From Candidatus Saccharimonadota bacterium (lineage in GTDB: Bacteria; Patescibacteriota; Saccharimonadia; Saccharimonadales; Saccharimonadaceae), in the NCBI GenBank assembly GCA_009783235.1, contig WRHN01000002.1:62001-126000 (forward strand): a DNA stretch of 64,000 nucleotides, read 5' to 3'. The translations under genes and the position numbers were made by a program. The notes under the pieces were generated by a model, which did not search any database, was not told the DNA's origin, and saw only the letters and a program-made list of their open reading frames with translations. Each line of letters opens with the position of its first letter. Within the stretch, counting starts at the first letter, position 1. Positions 31,201 to 39,298 of the stretch are shown here, piece after piece.

Positions 31201-34180
31201 TGACGCAAGTATGCTCCCCACCACTCGAAATTTGTTTGGCAGTTAAACCACTCAGGGCGTCGCTGGTGTCGACAGCTACCGGTTCGTAACTTTGGTATGT
31301 GCCAGTACTGTAATCGTTATCAACGCCTAGTTGGCCGCTCCAGTTAGCTCCCCAACAGTAGACTTGGTCGTCGCTGGCGATGACGCAAGTATGCTCCCCG
31401 CCACTCGAGATTTGTTTGATAGTTAAACCGCTCAGGGCGTTGCTGGTATCAACGGCCACTGGTTCGTAACTTTGTGGTGTGCCAGTATCGTAATCGTTAT
31501 CGACACCAAGTTGGCCGCTCCAGTTAGCTCCCCAACAATAAACCGCGTCGGCAGTGGTGTCATTCGCGTTGCCAGCAATCACGCAAGTGTAATCATGGCT
31601 AGCTGAGATTTGCTTGACGATTAAACCGTTCAAAACACCGTTCGTATCAACTGGCACCGGCACGAAACTTTGATAACTGTTATCGAAATCATCATCAACA
31701 CCCAACTGACCGCTTCCGTTATACCCCCAACAATAGGCTTGGTCATCGCTGGCGATAGCACAGGTGTGATAATAACCACTAGCCGAAATTTGCTTAATAT
31801 ATAAACCGCTGAGGGCGTCGCTGGTGTCAACAGCCACTGGCAAGAAAGATTGGTAATAATAAGGAGTATCAGAAACATCAGCACCCAACTGACCGCTTCC
31901 GTTATACCCCCAACAATAAGCTTGGTCGTTGGTGTTGTCGCCCGCACTACCCGCAACTGCACAAACATGGTTGTAAGCAACCGCCACCTGCTTAATCACC
32001 TTGCCGTACAGCGGACTGTCCAAGGTATCGCTCAGCACTGGCTTGTATTCGTCGTTGTTCCAAGAACGAGTGCCGTTGCCAAATTGTCCATAATAATTTT
32101 TACCCCAGCAATAAAGTCGATTGTCTGTGGTGATTCCGCAACTAATACCCTGATTAGCTGCAACTTGTTGCCATTCCGCACCGTAATCATATTGCTTGAA
32201 ACCACTGCCGTTCACCGTAATAGTTTGTCCGCCCGCTATTGGTCCTGAACCTGGAGTTACCGCAGTAACAGCCAGCGGGATATATTCGTAAGCACCAACC
32301 AACACCTGAGTTTCGCCGTTAATAGTAACCGAGACATCGACCACGCCAGCCGAATGTGCCGAAGTAACGCAGGTTATTTCGGTGTCAGAAATTGGCCTGG
32401 CACTGCGGCAAGGTTCGCCACCAACCGTAACTTCTGGAGTGGCTCGCGGCATGTTAATCGGCGTCGGCGACCAGTCATAATCATCGCCAAAACTCAAACC
32501 CTCATACTTCAGATAATCAACGCTGTAACCCCAGCAATACAACTGTTGATCGCTGCCCAATATACAACTGGCGTAATATCCTCCAGCTTCTATTTTGCTG
32601 GATGTTACGCCGTTTGGCAGACGGCCAGTGTCCACTGCTACAGGCACCGAACTCCTTTCAATAAATCCAGGATCACCACCCCAAGGTTCATAGCCCAGCC
32701 CTAGTTCACCTTCCCTGTTATCTCCCCAACAGTAGGCTTGGTCGTTGGTGTTATCATTGGCGTTGCCGGCGATGGCGCAGGTGTGTCGGTTGCCAACTGA
32801 AATATACTTCACCACCAACCCGCTCAAAACGCCACTGGTTTCAACGGCAACCGGCAAAAACTCCACGCCATCATAACTGGGGGCATCGTCTTGATAGCTT
32901 TTACCGTTACCCAATTCACCAAAATCATTATAGCCCCAACAGTAGGCTTGATCGCTGGTGTTATCATTGGCGTTGCCAGCGATAGCACAAGTGCGTTCAT
33001 TCCCAGCTGAGATTTGCTTGACGATTAAACCGTCCAGGACGTCGCTGGTATCGACGGCCACCGGCACGAAACTTTGATAACTGTTATCGAAATCATCATC
33101 AACACCCAATTGGCCAGCACCGTTAGCTCCCCAACAATAGGCTTGGTCGTTGGTGTTGTCGTTGGCGTTACCAGCGATGGCACAAGTATGTTGAGCGCCA
33201 GCCGAGATTTGCTTTACCGTCAAGCCGTTCCATATACCGTTGGTTTCAACGGCTACCGGTTCAAGACTTTGATGAGTGCCAGTATAGTAATCGCCATCAA
33301 TGCCCAACTGTCCGCCGCCGTTATCACCCCAACAGTAAACTGCGTCGCTAAGATTATCATTCGCATTTCCAGCGATGGCGCAGGTGTGATAATAGCCGGC
33401 CGAGATTTGTTTTATGGTTAGGCCAGCCAAAACACCGTCAGTTTTAACAGCAATCGGAGTTATAACATATTCCCTGTCATAATAGTCATAATAATCAGTA
33501 CCGTCGCCCAATTGGCCGCTGGCGTTCTCACCCCAGCAATAAGCTTGGCCATCAGCCACGGCACAAGCGTGGGCGTGACCGCCAGAAATCTGTTCTACTT
33601 TGGCGCCGGACGGCATATCGCCCTGTTTCAGTGGATACAGAGTATACGAACCACTGTCGCCATACGGGTTTGAGTTAAAAATAGCACAGTAAATCTGTCC
33701 GTCCAGCATCAACGAACAGCTGTACCCGTCGTCGATGGTAGCCATCTGGTCGACACCAGCGTATTGCAGGAAATCCGTACCAGTAATCGTGATTTGTTGA
33801 TTGCCAGTGTCGGGGCCTTGATTTGGGCTAACTGTGCTGACATTCAAAGCTTGCGTAGCTGGAAACAGCGCCCAGAGTCCGACTAAAACCAGACACGGAA
33901 TAACGACGCTAGGCAGCAGTTGTAGAAGAATACGTTGATTTTTATGTTTTCTAACTAAGGCGTTGATGTCGATAACTTCGATCTTAAGCTTCGAACGAGC
34001 GTCTTTGAGTGAAGGATATAATTTGTATATACCAGAAGAGCGCGCTAAACCGCGCATCTTAAGGTGTCGACGAATGAACAGCATAAGCGCCACAGACAGC
34101 CCCAAAGCCAAGAAAACAAATAGCACTAGCAACAAGATTGGCACTTGCCTACCGAACATATCAATACTTACCCCTAACAT
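28220..34180 (-). CDS. Giant surface protein: three RCC1 propellers nested in IPT/TIG domains
   Basis: A 1,986-residue protein. Two membrane segments (about 13-36 and 84-107) precede a large external part. IPT/TIG domains start near residues 113, 635, 1165 and 1253. The first, second and fourth are each split: strands up to GTDF, GSGF and GSGF come first, then a seven-repeat RCC1 propeller (about 145-575, 660-1095, 1280-1735), then the second half of the IPT (for example VTVGGEPC...TEITCVTSAHSAG). The third IPT is uninterrupted. Most blades have HTCAI...YCWG with two cysteines, which suggests stabilising disulfides. The last 200 residues form a beta-rich domain (YSTQVRYTVVADF end). Binding to host or environment is an inference. 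Blade DNA repeats are nearly identical in places. The RBS GGAGGAGG lies 14-17 nt upstream; GTG at 34183 is an alternative start. Confidence 0.85.
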   Translation of the reverse strand: MLGVSIDMFGRQVPILLLVLFVFLALGLSVALMLFIRRHLKMRGLARSSGIYKLYPSLKDARSKLKIEVIDINALVRKHKNQRILLQLLPSVVIPCLVLVGLWALFPATQALNVSTVSPNQGPDTGNQQITITGTDFLQYAGVDQMATIDDGYSCSLMLDGQIYCAIFNSNPYGDSGSYTLYPLKQGDMPSGAKVEQISGGHAHACAVADGQAYCWGENASGQLGDGTDYYDYYDREYVITPIAVKTDGVLAGLTIKQISAGYYHTCAIAGNANDNLSDAVYCWGDNGGGQLGIDGDYYTGTHQSLEPVAVETNGIWNGLTVKQISAGAQHTCAIAGNANDNTNDQAYCWGANGAGQLGVDDDFDNSYQSFVPVAVDTSDVLDGLIVKQISAGNERTCAIAGNANDNTSDQAYCWGYNDFGELGNGKSYQDDAPSYDGVEFLPVAVETSGVLSGLVVKYISVGNRHTCAIAGNANDNTNDQAYCWGDNREGELGLGYEPWGGDPGFIERSSVPVAVDTGRLPNGVTSSKIEAGGYYASCILGSDQQLYCWGYSVDYLKYEGLSFGDDYDWSPTPINMPRATPEVTVGGEPCRSARPISDTEITCVTSAHSAGVVDVSVTINGETQVLVGAYEYIPLAVTAVTPGSGPIAGGQTITVNGSGFKQYDYGAEWQQVAANQGISCGITTDNRLYCWGKNYYGQFGNGTRSWNNDEYKPVLSDTLDSPLYGKVIKQVAVAYNHVCAVAGSAGDNTNDQAYCWGYNGSGQLGADVSDTPYYYQSFLPVAVDTSDALSGLYIKQISASGYYHTCAIASDDQAYCWGYNGSGQLGVDDDFDNSYQSFVPVPVDTNGVLNGLIVKQISASHDYTCVIAGNANDTTADAVYCWGANWSGQLGVDNDYDTGTPQSYEPVAVDTSNALSGLTIKQISSGGEHTCVIASDDQVYCWGANWSGQLGVDNDYSTGTYQSYEPVAVDTSDALSGLTAKQISSGGEHTCVIASDDQAYCWGANWSGTLGVDDDFGGNGTSYMPVAVDTSDALSGLTAKQISAGYNHTCAIASDGQIYCWGSNSYGEIGLNAGDPDYLYESFVPVPVDSSGVFGSSKPGVELTVKLDGLECTNVTIVSDSELTCVTPAHSPGFVNIVVSVNNNDPTPPSASLNSAYEYERPLIVTAITPDRGPITGGQQVTITGEAFEQGSQIVPPSVTLGGAPCTNVVVVSDTKLTCTTPIHAAGSVNVSVDIGNQTATLPYAYTYYKPTTVTSITPNYGIEAGGTSVTITGSGFERDLEWKQVSTGVGISGNHTCAITSDGKAYCWGSNYSGRLGVDYDENNGGFYMSTVPVAVDTSGLLNGLFVKQISAGTYHTCAIAGNANDTSDDKVYCWGANWNGQLGVDNDWQTGINESYEPVAVGTTGPLSSLTVKQISAGVNHTCVIASDDKAYCWGYNYGGELGNGKDYETPGYDGYEFEPVAVDTTGVLNGLAVKQISVGDGHGYSHTCVVAGDAGDSNSDKVYCWGGNNLGELGIGENDLTSVSNVPVAVDTSGVLAGKTILSVTAGQYHTCVIASDNQAYCWGYNGLGQVGSVKDYLNTPGYYGYEYLPVAVDTSGVLSGLTIKHIEAGYLQTCAIAGNANNSNVDRAYCWGDNGSGELGVDYDQNNGGIYNGYVPVAVDTSGLLDGLSVKQTSTGYGHTCAIAGNTSDSSNDKVYCWGRNHQGELGVDDDFDEEYVSYMPVTIDTTGLPKQTPTVIFDINGTPAVCTDVVVISDTELTCTTSAHVPGLVDVTVKVGGISGTLPAVCDVANSTACNGMLDSGEARGDDRTNVTSGFLYEEIYITLDLDSVNVTLDDSTLDGIVDGSAAGTFATASNALTTATNSPSGYRLSIETLKGHSNLNHTSLSDNIIPVIGTFDPAFATASALGINQWGFTLNPTQTASALIWSLVPPLNSPIQIKSTNTANETGDSTAIFYGTNINAVLPSGNYSTQVRYTVVADF
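31065..31530 (-). repeat. Near-identical tandem blade repeats inside the giant RCC1 gene
   Basis: Consecutive blades encoding GANWSGQLG or GANWSGTLG recur with a period of about 180-190 bp. Stretches of tens of bases match almost exactly between 31140-31260, 31320-31440 and 31500-31560. This level of DNA identity indicates recent duplication or gene conversion, unlike the diverged blades elsewhere in the gene. Confidence 0.75.
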
Positions 34181-34235
34181 CACAAAATATGGTTTACCTC
34201 CTCCGTTTTATTGTAGCAAAAACACCATTGTGTAT

Positions 34236-34253
34236 CAAGGGTAAAAACCCTTG
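34236..34253. other. Hairpin between anchored protein gene and giant RCC1 gene
   Basis: CAAGGGT-AAAA-ACCCTTG, a perfect 7-bp stem. It follows the stop of the 440-residue protein gene but has no T-tract, so read-through into the RCC1 gene is likely. Confidence 0.5.
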
Positions 34254-34256
34254 TGA

Positions 34257-35579
34257 TTATTTAAAATTACAAGCATAACCAATGTCCTCTAGGTTCATCT
34301 TGACTTCATTCACCAACTGCTCTGGCGTGCCGTGATAAGCGTTCAGATCTGCACTGACTCCTCCCAATATCCCCATATAATTACTTTTGTACGTTGTGGA
34401 AAAATTGACTCGACTGTCTTGCAAAATCGCGCCGCTGTTACTTCTGACATACTCAGCGTCGCTAGCCACCATAGCCTCTGAGACGCGACCCTCGCCGCCG
34501 CTGTTAATATAATTTTGAGCGTCAACACTGTTTCTAAACATCAGAGATACGCCAGTAGTGATATCGCTGAAACTGTCGCCAGCTAACCGCACGTTAAACG
34601 ACACTTCGTAACTGACTAGGTCGGGCACGTTATTGTTTTGACCGTTAATATTGCACGACAAAGTCTTGGCGCCAGCTCGAGAAATCATGCCGAAAACTAT
34701 CACCACGGCCGCACCAACAGCGGCAAAAACCAGCGTAGACATGAATACCGTGAGTTTTTTGCGCGACTTTTTAGGCGGGGGCGGCGTAGGAGCTGCTTCT
34801 GGATTCTCCGAGTAGCCACCAATGGTCTGAGTAACTTTCCAGGAGTTTTGCGGTTTAGGGTCATTGTCATGGGAATGATCAATGGTCGCGTGAGGGCCTA
34901 TTTCAATGGCGGGAGCCTGCGGAGGTTGTTCGGGCGGATACGGTTGCTGTTCAGGCTGCATTGGCTGCTCGGGTTGTTGCGAGGGTTGTTCAGGTGGGTA
35001 TGGCTGTTCGGGCTGCGGTGCATATTCGGGCTGGGTCGGTTGAGCAGGTTGCTCAGACTGTGGCGCCATTTCGGGTTGAGGCTCTGTTGGTGGCTGGGCG
35101 GGCTGTGGTTCAACTGGCGGCTGCTCTTGAGGCATTTGGATCGGCGCCTGCGCCAATTGCGACGGCTGATAATCTTGTTGGTTTTGAAATTCCGTCTGTC
35201 TAGCAGCTTGTTGCTCTGGCGACAGCCACGGCTGATTGAACACCGGCTGATCTTCGCCAGCCTGCTGGTTTATCTGCTCCAGACGTTGCTGATAAGCATT
35301 TGGGTCGGACTGCACCTGAGGTGGTGGCGCGGTTTGTTGATATTGTTCCGAGCGCAATTGATCTTGACGTTGCTGTTGGGCAATTTGCTGCTGCAACCAT
35401 TCTTGATAGGCGTCTGAAGTTCCATCTGTAGGCTGCGCGGCAGGCTGAACATTGCCCTGTCCAGTCTGAGCCTGCTGCTGGGCCGCCAACAATTCCCGCT
35501 GTTGCTGCTCTGGCGACATTTGATTCCAGACTTCCTGGGTCATGGCGTTATTTGCGCCGCTCTGCTGTCCGTTATCCAT
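34257..35579 (-). CDS. Anchored protein with Gln/Pro-rich disordered N-terminus (paralog 2)
   Basis: A 440-residue protein. Residues 1-270 are low-complexity and rich in Gln, Pro, Glu and Ala (many QPEQP and PPEQP units), predicted cytoplasmic. KKSRKK precedes a membrane segment (about 278-302). The external domain begins LSCNING and ends YACNFK. The two cysteines at its ends could form a disulfide. The external domain resembles that of the upstream neighbour in layout (LSC at the start, GYxC at the end) and the two genes are separated by one nucleotide, so they are tandem paralogs. Function is unknown; the disordered part could bind a cytoplasmic partner. Confidence 0.75.
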   Translation of the reverse strand: MDNGQQSGANNAMTQEVWNQMSPEQQQRELLAAQQQAQTGQGNVQPAAQPTDGTSDAYQEWLQQQIAQQQRQDQLRSEQYQQTAPPPQVQSDPNAYQQRLEQINQQAGEDQPVFNQPWLSPEQQAARQTEFQNQQDYQPSQLAQAPIQMPQEQPPVEPQPAQPPTEPQPEMAPQSEQPAQPTQPEYAPQPEQPYPPEQPSQQPEQPMQPEQQPYPPEQPPQAPAIEIGPHATIDHSHDNDPKPQNSWKVTQTIGGYSENPEAAPTPPPPKKSRKKLTVFMSTLVFAAVGAAVVIVFGMISRAGAKTLSCNINGQNNNVPDLVSYEVSFNVRLAGDSFSDITTGVSLMFRNSVDAQNYINSGGEGRVSEAMVASDAEYVRSNSGAILQDSRVNFSTTYKSNYMGILGGVSADLNAYHGTPEQLVNEVKMNLEDIGYACNFK

Positions 35580-35580
35580 A

Positions 35581-37245
35581 CTACTTGCCCCCCAGAGTAC
35601 AGGTGTAACCCAGGCCGTCTAATTTGCTGCTGGCCAGCTCCACTATTTCTTCGCTAGAGTTGTTTGATGATTGTTCGCCAATCAACCTATTCAAAAACTC
35701 TTGCGGCGCATAATTAACTGTAGCGGTAATATTGTTTTCCTTGGTGACTGGCTTAGTTGTGTTGTCAATATAAATCTTGAAATCCCTATTGATATCCTCG
35801 GCCATACTAATGGCCGTCTTGGGCGCAACACCGTCAGCCTCCACATTGTCATTATAAATAAACTTGTAACTAATGCCGGCCGCCACTGGTTTTTTGCCGA
35901 CCAGGCTAATTTTTAAATCGGCACTGTACGGCGGAATTTGCGCATCAGAGTCAGCGCTAGATCTAGTAGAACAGCTCAAAGTTCGCTCCATGAGGTTTTG
36001 CGAAATGTAATTGTAAGTTACAAAACCGATGGTGCACAAAATCGCCGCAACCACTACGGCCAAAATCAGCGCACCAAATTTGCGTTGTTTTTTAGGCGGT
36101 CTGATATTGCGTTCGTCAACCTCGCGACCGGTCGAGCTAACTTGTTTATCAACTCTTATGAACCTTACGTCGCTGATTTCGCTGATTGGATTTGGTTTTT
36201 TTGGCTTTTCAAATGGCGCTGGCAAAAATTCAGATTTGGGTTTAATTTCTTCTGCTTTTGGTGATGTCTGCTCTGCTTCTGACGGCGCAGATTTTTCATC
36301 AGGTTTTGCATCGGTTGCCTTTGGCTCTTCTTTGACTACTGTTTCTTCGTCATCTTCGCTCGGCGGAACCAAGTTTTTATGAGCTGGCACTGGCGTGCCT
36401 TCGGGCGTAACTGGGTGTTCGGGCTTGGCCTCAGGAGCAGTTTGCGCCTTAGGGGTCGGCTCGGAATCCGCGGGCGCGTATGGCGGCGGCGTAGCGACTT
36501 CTGGTTGCGACTCGACGGGTTGCATAAAAGACTCTGGCGAGCCCTGAACCTCTGGTCGCTCAAACACTTTGCCCGGCCTTAGGTCGATGCCTGGTTTGCT
36601 ATACGGCGATTGAGCAGTGCTTGCCTTGGTGTCGCTATTTAGCTGCTCGTCTAAAAGTTGGCTGATTTCTTCTAGCGTCGGAGTAGCCGCCTGAAATGCT
36701 GGCGGGCTGGGCTCCTGTTGCGGCGGCGCAAGCTGAGGAGCGGCAGCAACAACCGGCACAGGTGTAACTGGCGAAACAAACAACGGCGGTGCGGGCTGGA
36801 GTTCTAGCGGAGTGGGCTGCGATACTGGCGTCTGGGTTGGCAACACTGTCTGCTCAACCGGCTGCGCAGGAGTGGTCGAAACCACTGCCTGGGAAGCATC
36901 CGTGTCTACCGGCATCGGCACTGAAGCTGGGGCTGGGGCCTGAGCTGGCGGTGAAGATGGCGGAGACATAGCAACCGGTTGAACAACTGGTGGTGGCGAA
37001 ATTGAAGGTGATGAAACTGGCGCCTGCGGAGTTGGCGGCGGGGTCGGTTGCGTGGGTGAGGCAGGCACGGCAGGTTGACTAGAATTAGGCGGCGGCAAAG
37101 ACGGCACAGGATTTATCGGCGGCAAAGGTGGCAATGACTGCTGAACCAGTTGAGGAACGCCGACTGGCGCCACCGGCGGCGGGGTCAACGAAACAGCCGC
37201 AACTGGTCGCGGCTGCCCAGAAACACCGTTACCTTCGTTCATCAA
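35581..37245 (-). CDS. Anchored protein with Pro-rich disordered N-terminus (paralog 1)
   Basis: A 554-residue protein. About 390 residues are Pro/Ser/Ala/Glu-rich low complexity, first Pro-dominated (PPPV, QPTP), later acidic and Lys-rich (VVKEEPKATDAKPDEKS). A basic KKQRK cluster leads to a membrane segment (about 393-417), then an external domain of about 135 residues that starts LSCSTRS and ends GYTCTLGGK. It is paralogous to the following gene. Proline-rich cytoplasmic tails on single-pass proteins are common docking modules, but no partner is evident. Extended -10 TGCTATAAT is at 37265-37273. Confidence 0.75.
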   Translation of the reverse strand: MMNEGNGVSGQPRPVAAVSLTPPPVAPVGVPQLVQQSLPPLPPINPVPSLPPPNSSQPAVPASPTQPTPPPTPQAPVSSPSISPPPVVQPVAMSPPSSPPAQAPAPASVPMPVDTDASQAVVSTTPAQPVEQTVLPTQTPVSQPTPLELQPAPPLFVSPVTPVPVVAAAPQLAPPQQEPSPPAFQAATPTLEEISQLLDEQLNSDTKASTAQSPYSKPGIDLRPGKVFERPEVQGSPESFMQPVESQPEVATPPPYAPADSEPTPKAQTAPEAKPEHPVTPEGTPVPAHKNLVPPSEDDEETVVKEEPKATDAKPDEKSAPSEAEQTSPKAEEIKPKSEFLPAPFEKPKKPNPISEISDVRFIRVDKQVSSTGREVDERNIRPPKKQRKFGALILAVVVAAILCTIGFVTYNYISQNLMERTLSCSTRSSADSDAQIPPYSADLKISLVGKKPVAAGISYKFIYNDNVEADGVAPKTAISMAEDINRDFKIYIDNTTKPVTKENNITATVNYAPQEFLNRLIGEQSSNNSSEEIVELASSKLDGLGYTCTLGGK

Positions 37246-37264
37246 GCCCCATCCCTTTTCTAAA

Positions 37265-37273
37265 ATTATAGCA
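37265..37273 (-). promoter_or_regulatory. Extended -10 promoter of the anchored-protein pair
   Basis: TGCTATAAT on the minus strand, about 19 nt before the ATG at 37245. A GGGATGGGG run lies between and may serve as ribosome binding site. Confidence 0.6.
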
Positions 37274-37296
37274 TAATCTTGATAAAAACACTCAGA

Positions 37297-39264
37297 TTAT
37301 TTTTTCGCTTGAATATCCGCTATCGTGTCGCGCAGTTGTGCAGCTTTTTCAAATTCCAAATTCGCCGCCGCCAACTCCATTTGACTGGTCAGATCACGCA
37401 CTAAGTTTGGAAATTCTTCCCTAGGAATTTTTCGCAAATCAATTTTTGGTTTGTCGTCTTTCATAGGAATTAACGCGCGCAGGCCCTCGTCTATTTTTTT
37501 CTTAATCCCCTTTGGCGTGATGCCGTGTTCGCGATTATAATCCTCTTGAATTTGGCGTCGCCTATTGGTTTCATCAATTGCCCGCTGCATCGAACCCGTC
37601 ATCGTGTCAGCATACATAATCACAGTGCCGTCAATATGGCGCGCCGCCCGACCAATAGTTTGCGTCAGCGCCTGTTCACTGCGCAAAAAACCTTCCTTGT
37701 CCGCGTCAATAATAGCCACCAGCGAAACTTCCGGAAGATCAAGGCCTTCGCGCAAAAGATTAATCCCGACCAAAACGTCATAAACGCCAGTGCGCAGATC
37801 TTTCAAAATATCGCCGCGCTCCAGCGTATCAATTTCGCTGTGGATATATGCAACTTTTAACCCAAGACCCTCAAGGTGCAACGACAAATCTTCGGCCATT
37901 CGCTTAGTCAAAGTAGTAACCAGCACGCGCTGATTTTTAGCTACGCGTTTTTCGATTTCAGAAATTAAGTTGTTTATTTGGCCCTCACTCGAACGCACCT
38001 CGACCCGCGGATCAAGCAACCCAGTAGGACGAATAACCTGCTCCGCAATTGGCTTGGCGCTACGCCTCAACTCGTACTCGCCCGGCGTCGCCGACACATA
38101 AATCACCTGGTTGATATGCTTGGTGAATTCATCAAAATTTAACGGGCGATTGTCAAGCGCACTCGGCAGTCGAAAACCGTACTCCACCAAAACTTCTTTG
38201 CGCGCACGATCGCCATTGTACATACCGCGCACCTGCGGCAAAGTCATGTGCGATTCGTCAATCAGCAGCAAAAAATCATCTGGAAAATAATCTAGCAAAG
38301 TTGCCGGCTGTTCGCCAGGCGCTCGATTCGTCAAATAGCGCGAATAATTTTCGATACCACTGACAAAACCAGTCTGCTCAAGCATTTCAATATCGTATTT
38401 AATGCGCTGACTCAGCCGCTGCTCCTCCAAAAACAAATCTTTCGACAGAAAATATTTCTTGCGCTCAGCATATTCTTTTTTGATATTTTTAATGACGTCG
38501 GGAATACGATCTTGTGGCGTGGCGTAGTGCGAAGTCGGAAAAATTTGCGCGCTTTTTGGCTCCTTAATGACCTCGCCGGTCAGCGGATTAATTTCTAGGA
38601 CACGCTCTATTTCATCACCAAAAAACTCTACCCGGACGGCCGTTTCGCCGTTGGCTGGATAAACGTCCACCACATCGCCCCGCACGCGAAAACTACCGCG
38701 CGCAAAATCAATGTCATTGCGATTATATTGAATGTCGTTCAAATGCCGAATAAATTTATCACGATTGTATTTTTGGCTCACTTCAACCGTGAGGCTCAAA
38801 TCGCGATAATCTGCCGGCGAACCTATACCATAAATGCACGATACAGACGCAACAATAATAACGTCTTTGTGCGTGAGTAGCGCGTCGGTCGCGGCGTGGC
38901 GCAAACGGTCGATTTCTTCGTTGATTTTAGAATCTTTTTCAATGTAAATATCAGAAGACGCGATATAGGCCTCGGGCTGATAATAGTCAAAATACGAAAC
39001 AAAATAATGCACTTCGTTGTCTGGAAAAAAAGTTTTGAGCTCGCTGAATAATTGCGCTGCCAGAGTTTTATTATGCGCCAACAACAACGTCGGTTTGCCG
39101 TGTCCCGCAATAATATTAGCCATGGTAAAAGTTTTGCCAGAACCCGTTACGCCAAGTAGCGTCTGTTCTTTTGCACCACCCCGCAGACCGTCCAGCAACT
39201 GCGAAATCGCCGTCGGCTGGTCGCCCGTCGGCTGAAATTTTGTGTGCAATTTAAACAACGCCAT
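37297..39264 (-). CDS. uvrB: UvrABC system protein B
   Basis: A 655-residue UvrB from the ATG at 39264. FxPTGDQPTAI and GVTGSGKTFTMA (Walker A) are at the N-terminus, then the beta-hairpin YFVSYFDYYQPEAYI and LLIDESHMTLPQVRGMYNGD. Helicase motifs VSATPGEYE, GINLLREGLDLPEV and QTIGRAARH follow, and a C-terminal UvrC-binding UVR motif (MELAAANLEFEKAAQLRDTI). It loads damage onto UvrC for nucleotide excision repair. TGTTAAAAT at 39273-39281 overlaps the earlier in-frame ATG at 39282, so the later ATG is chosen and the mRNA is nearly leaderless. Confidence 0.96.
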   Translation of the reverse strand: MALFKLHTKFQPTGDQPTAISQLLDGLRGGAKEQTLLGVTGSGKTFTMANIIAGHGKPTLLLAHNKTLAAQLFSELKTFFPDNEVHYFVSYFDYYQPEAYIASSDIYIEKDSKINEEIDRLRHAATDALLTHKDVIIVASVSCIYGIGSPADYRDLSLTVEVSQKYNRDKFIRHLNDIQYNRNDIDFARGSFRVRGDVVDVYPANGETAVRVEFFGDEIERVLEINPLTGEVIKEPKSAQIFPTSHYATPQDRIPDVIKNIKKEYAERKKYFLSKDLFLEEQRLSQRIKYDIEMLEQTGFVSGIENYSRYLTNRAPGEQPATLLDYFPDDFLLLIDESHMTLPQVRGMYNGDRARKEVLVEYGFRLPSALDNRPLNFDEFTKHINQVIYVSATPGEYELRRSAKPIAEQVIRPTGLLDPRVEVRSSEGQINNLISEIEKRVAKNQRVLVTTLTKRMAEDLSLHLEGLGLKVAYIHSEIDTLERGDILKDLRTGVYDVLVGINLLREGLDLPEVSLVAIIDADKEGFLRSEQALTQTIGRAARHIDGTVIMYADTMTGSMQRAIDETNRRRQIQEDYNREHGITPKGIKKKIDEGLRALIPMKDDKPKIDLRKIPREEFPNLVRDLTSQMELAAANLEFEKAAQLRDTIADIQAKK

Positions 39265-39272
39265 AATGCTAC

Positions 39273-39281
39273 ATTTTAACA
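39273..39281 (-). promoter_or_regulatory. Extended -10 promoter of uvrB
   Basis: TGTTAAAAT on the minus strand, 8 nt upstream of the uvrB ATG at 39264. Confidence 0.55.
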
Positions 39282-39298
39282 TTACTGACCAGTTTTAG

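Noticed and set aside
28406-33421. Antisense frames of 60-132 residues over the giant RCC1 gene
   Set aside because: They are shadows of repetitive coding DNA. Their peptides repeat with the blade period and have no signals.
34638-35417. 259-residue Arg/Leu-rich plus-strand frame
   Set aside because: Antisense to the Gln/Pro-rich coding sequence; the composition is the mirror of CAG/CCG codons.
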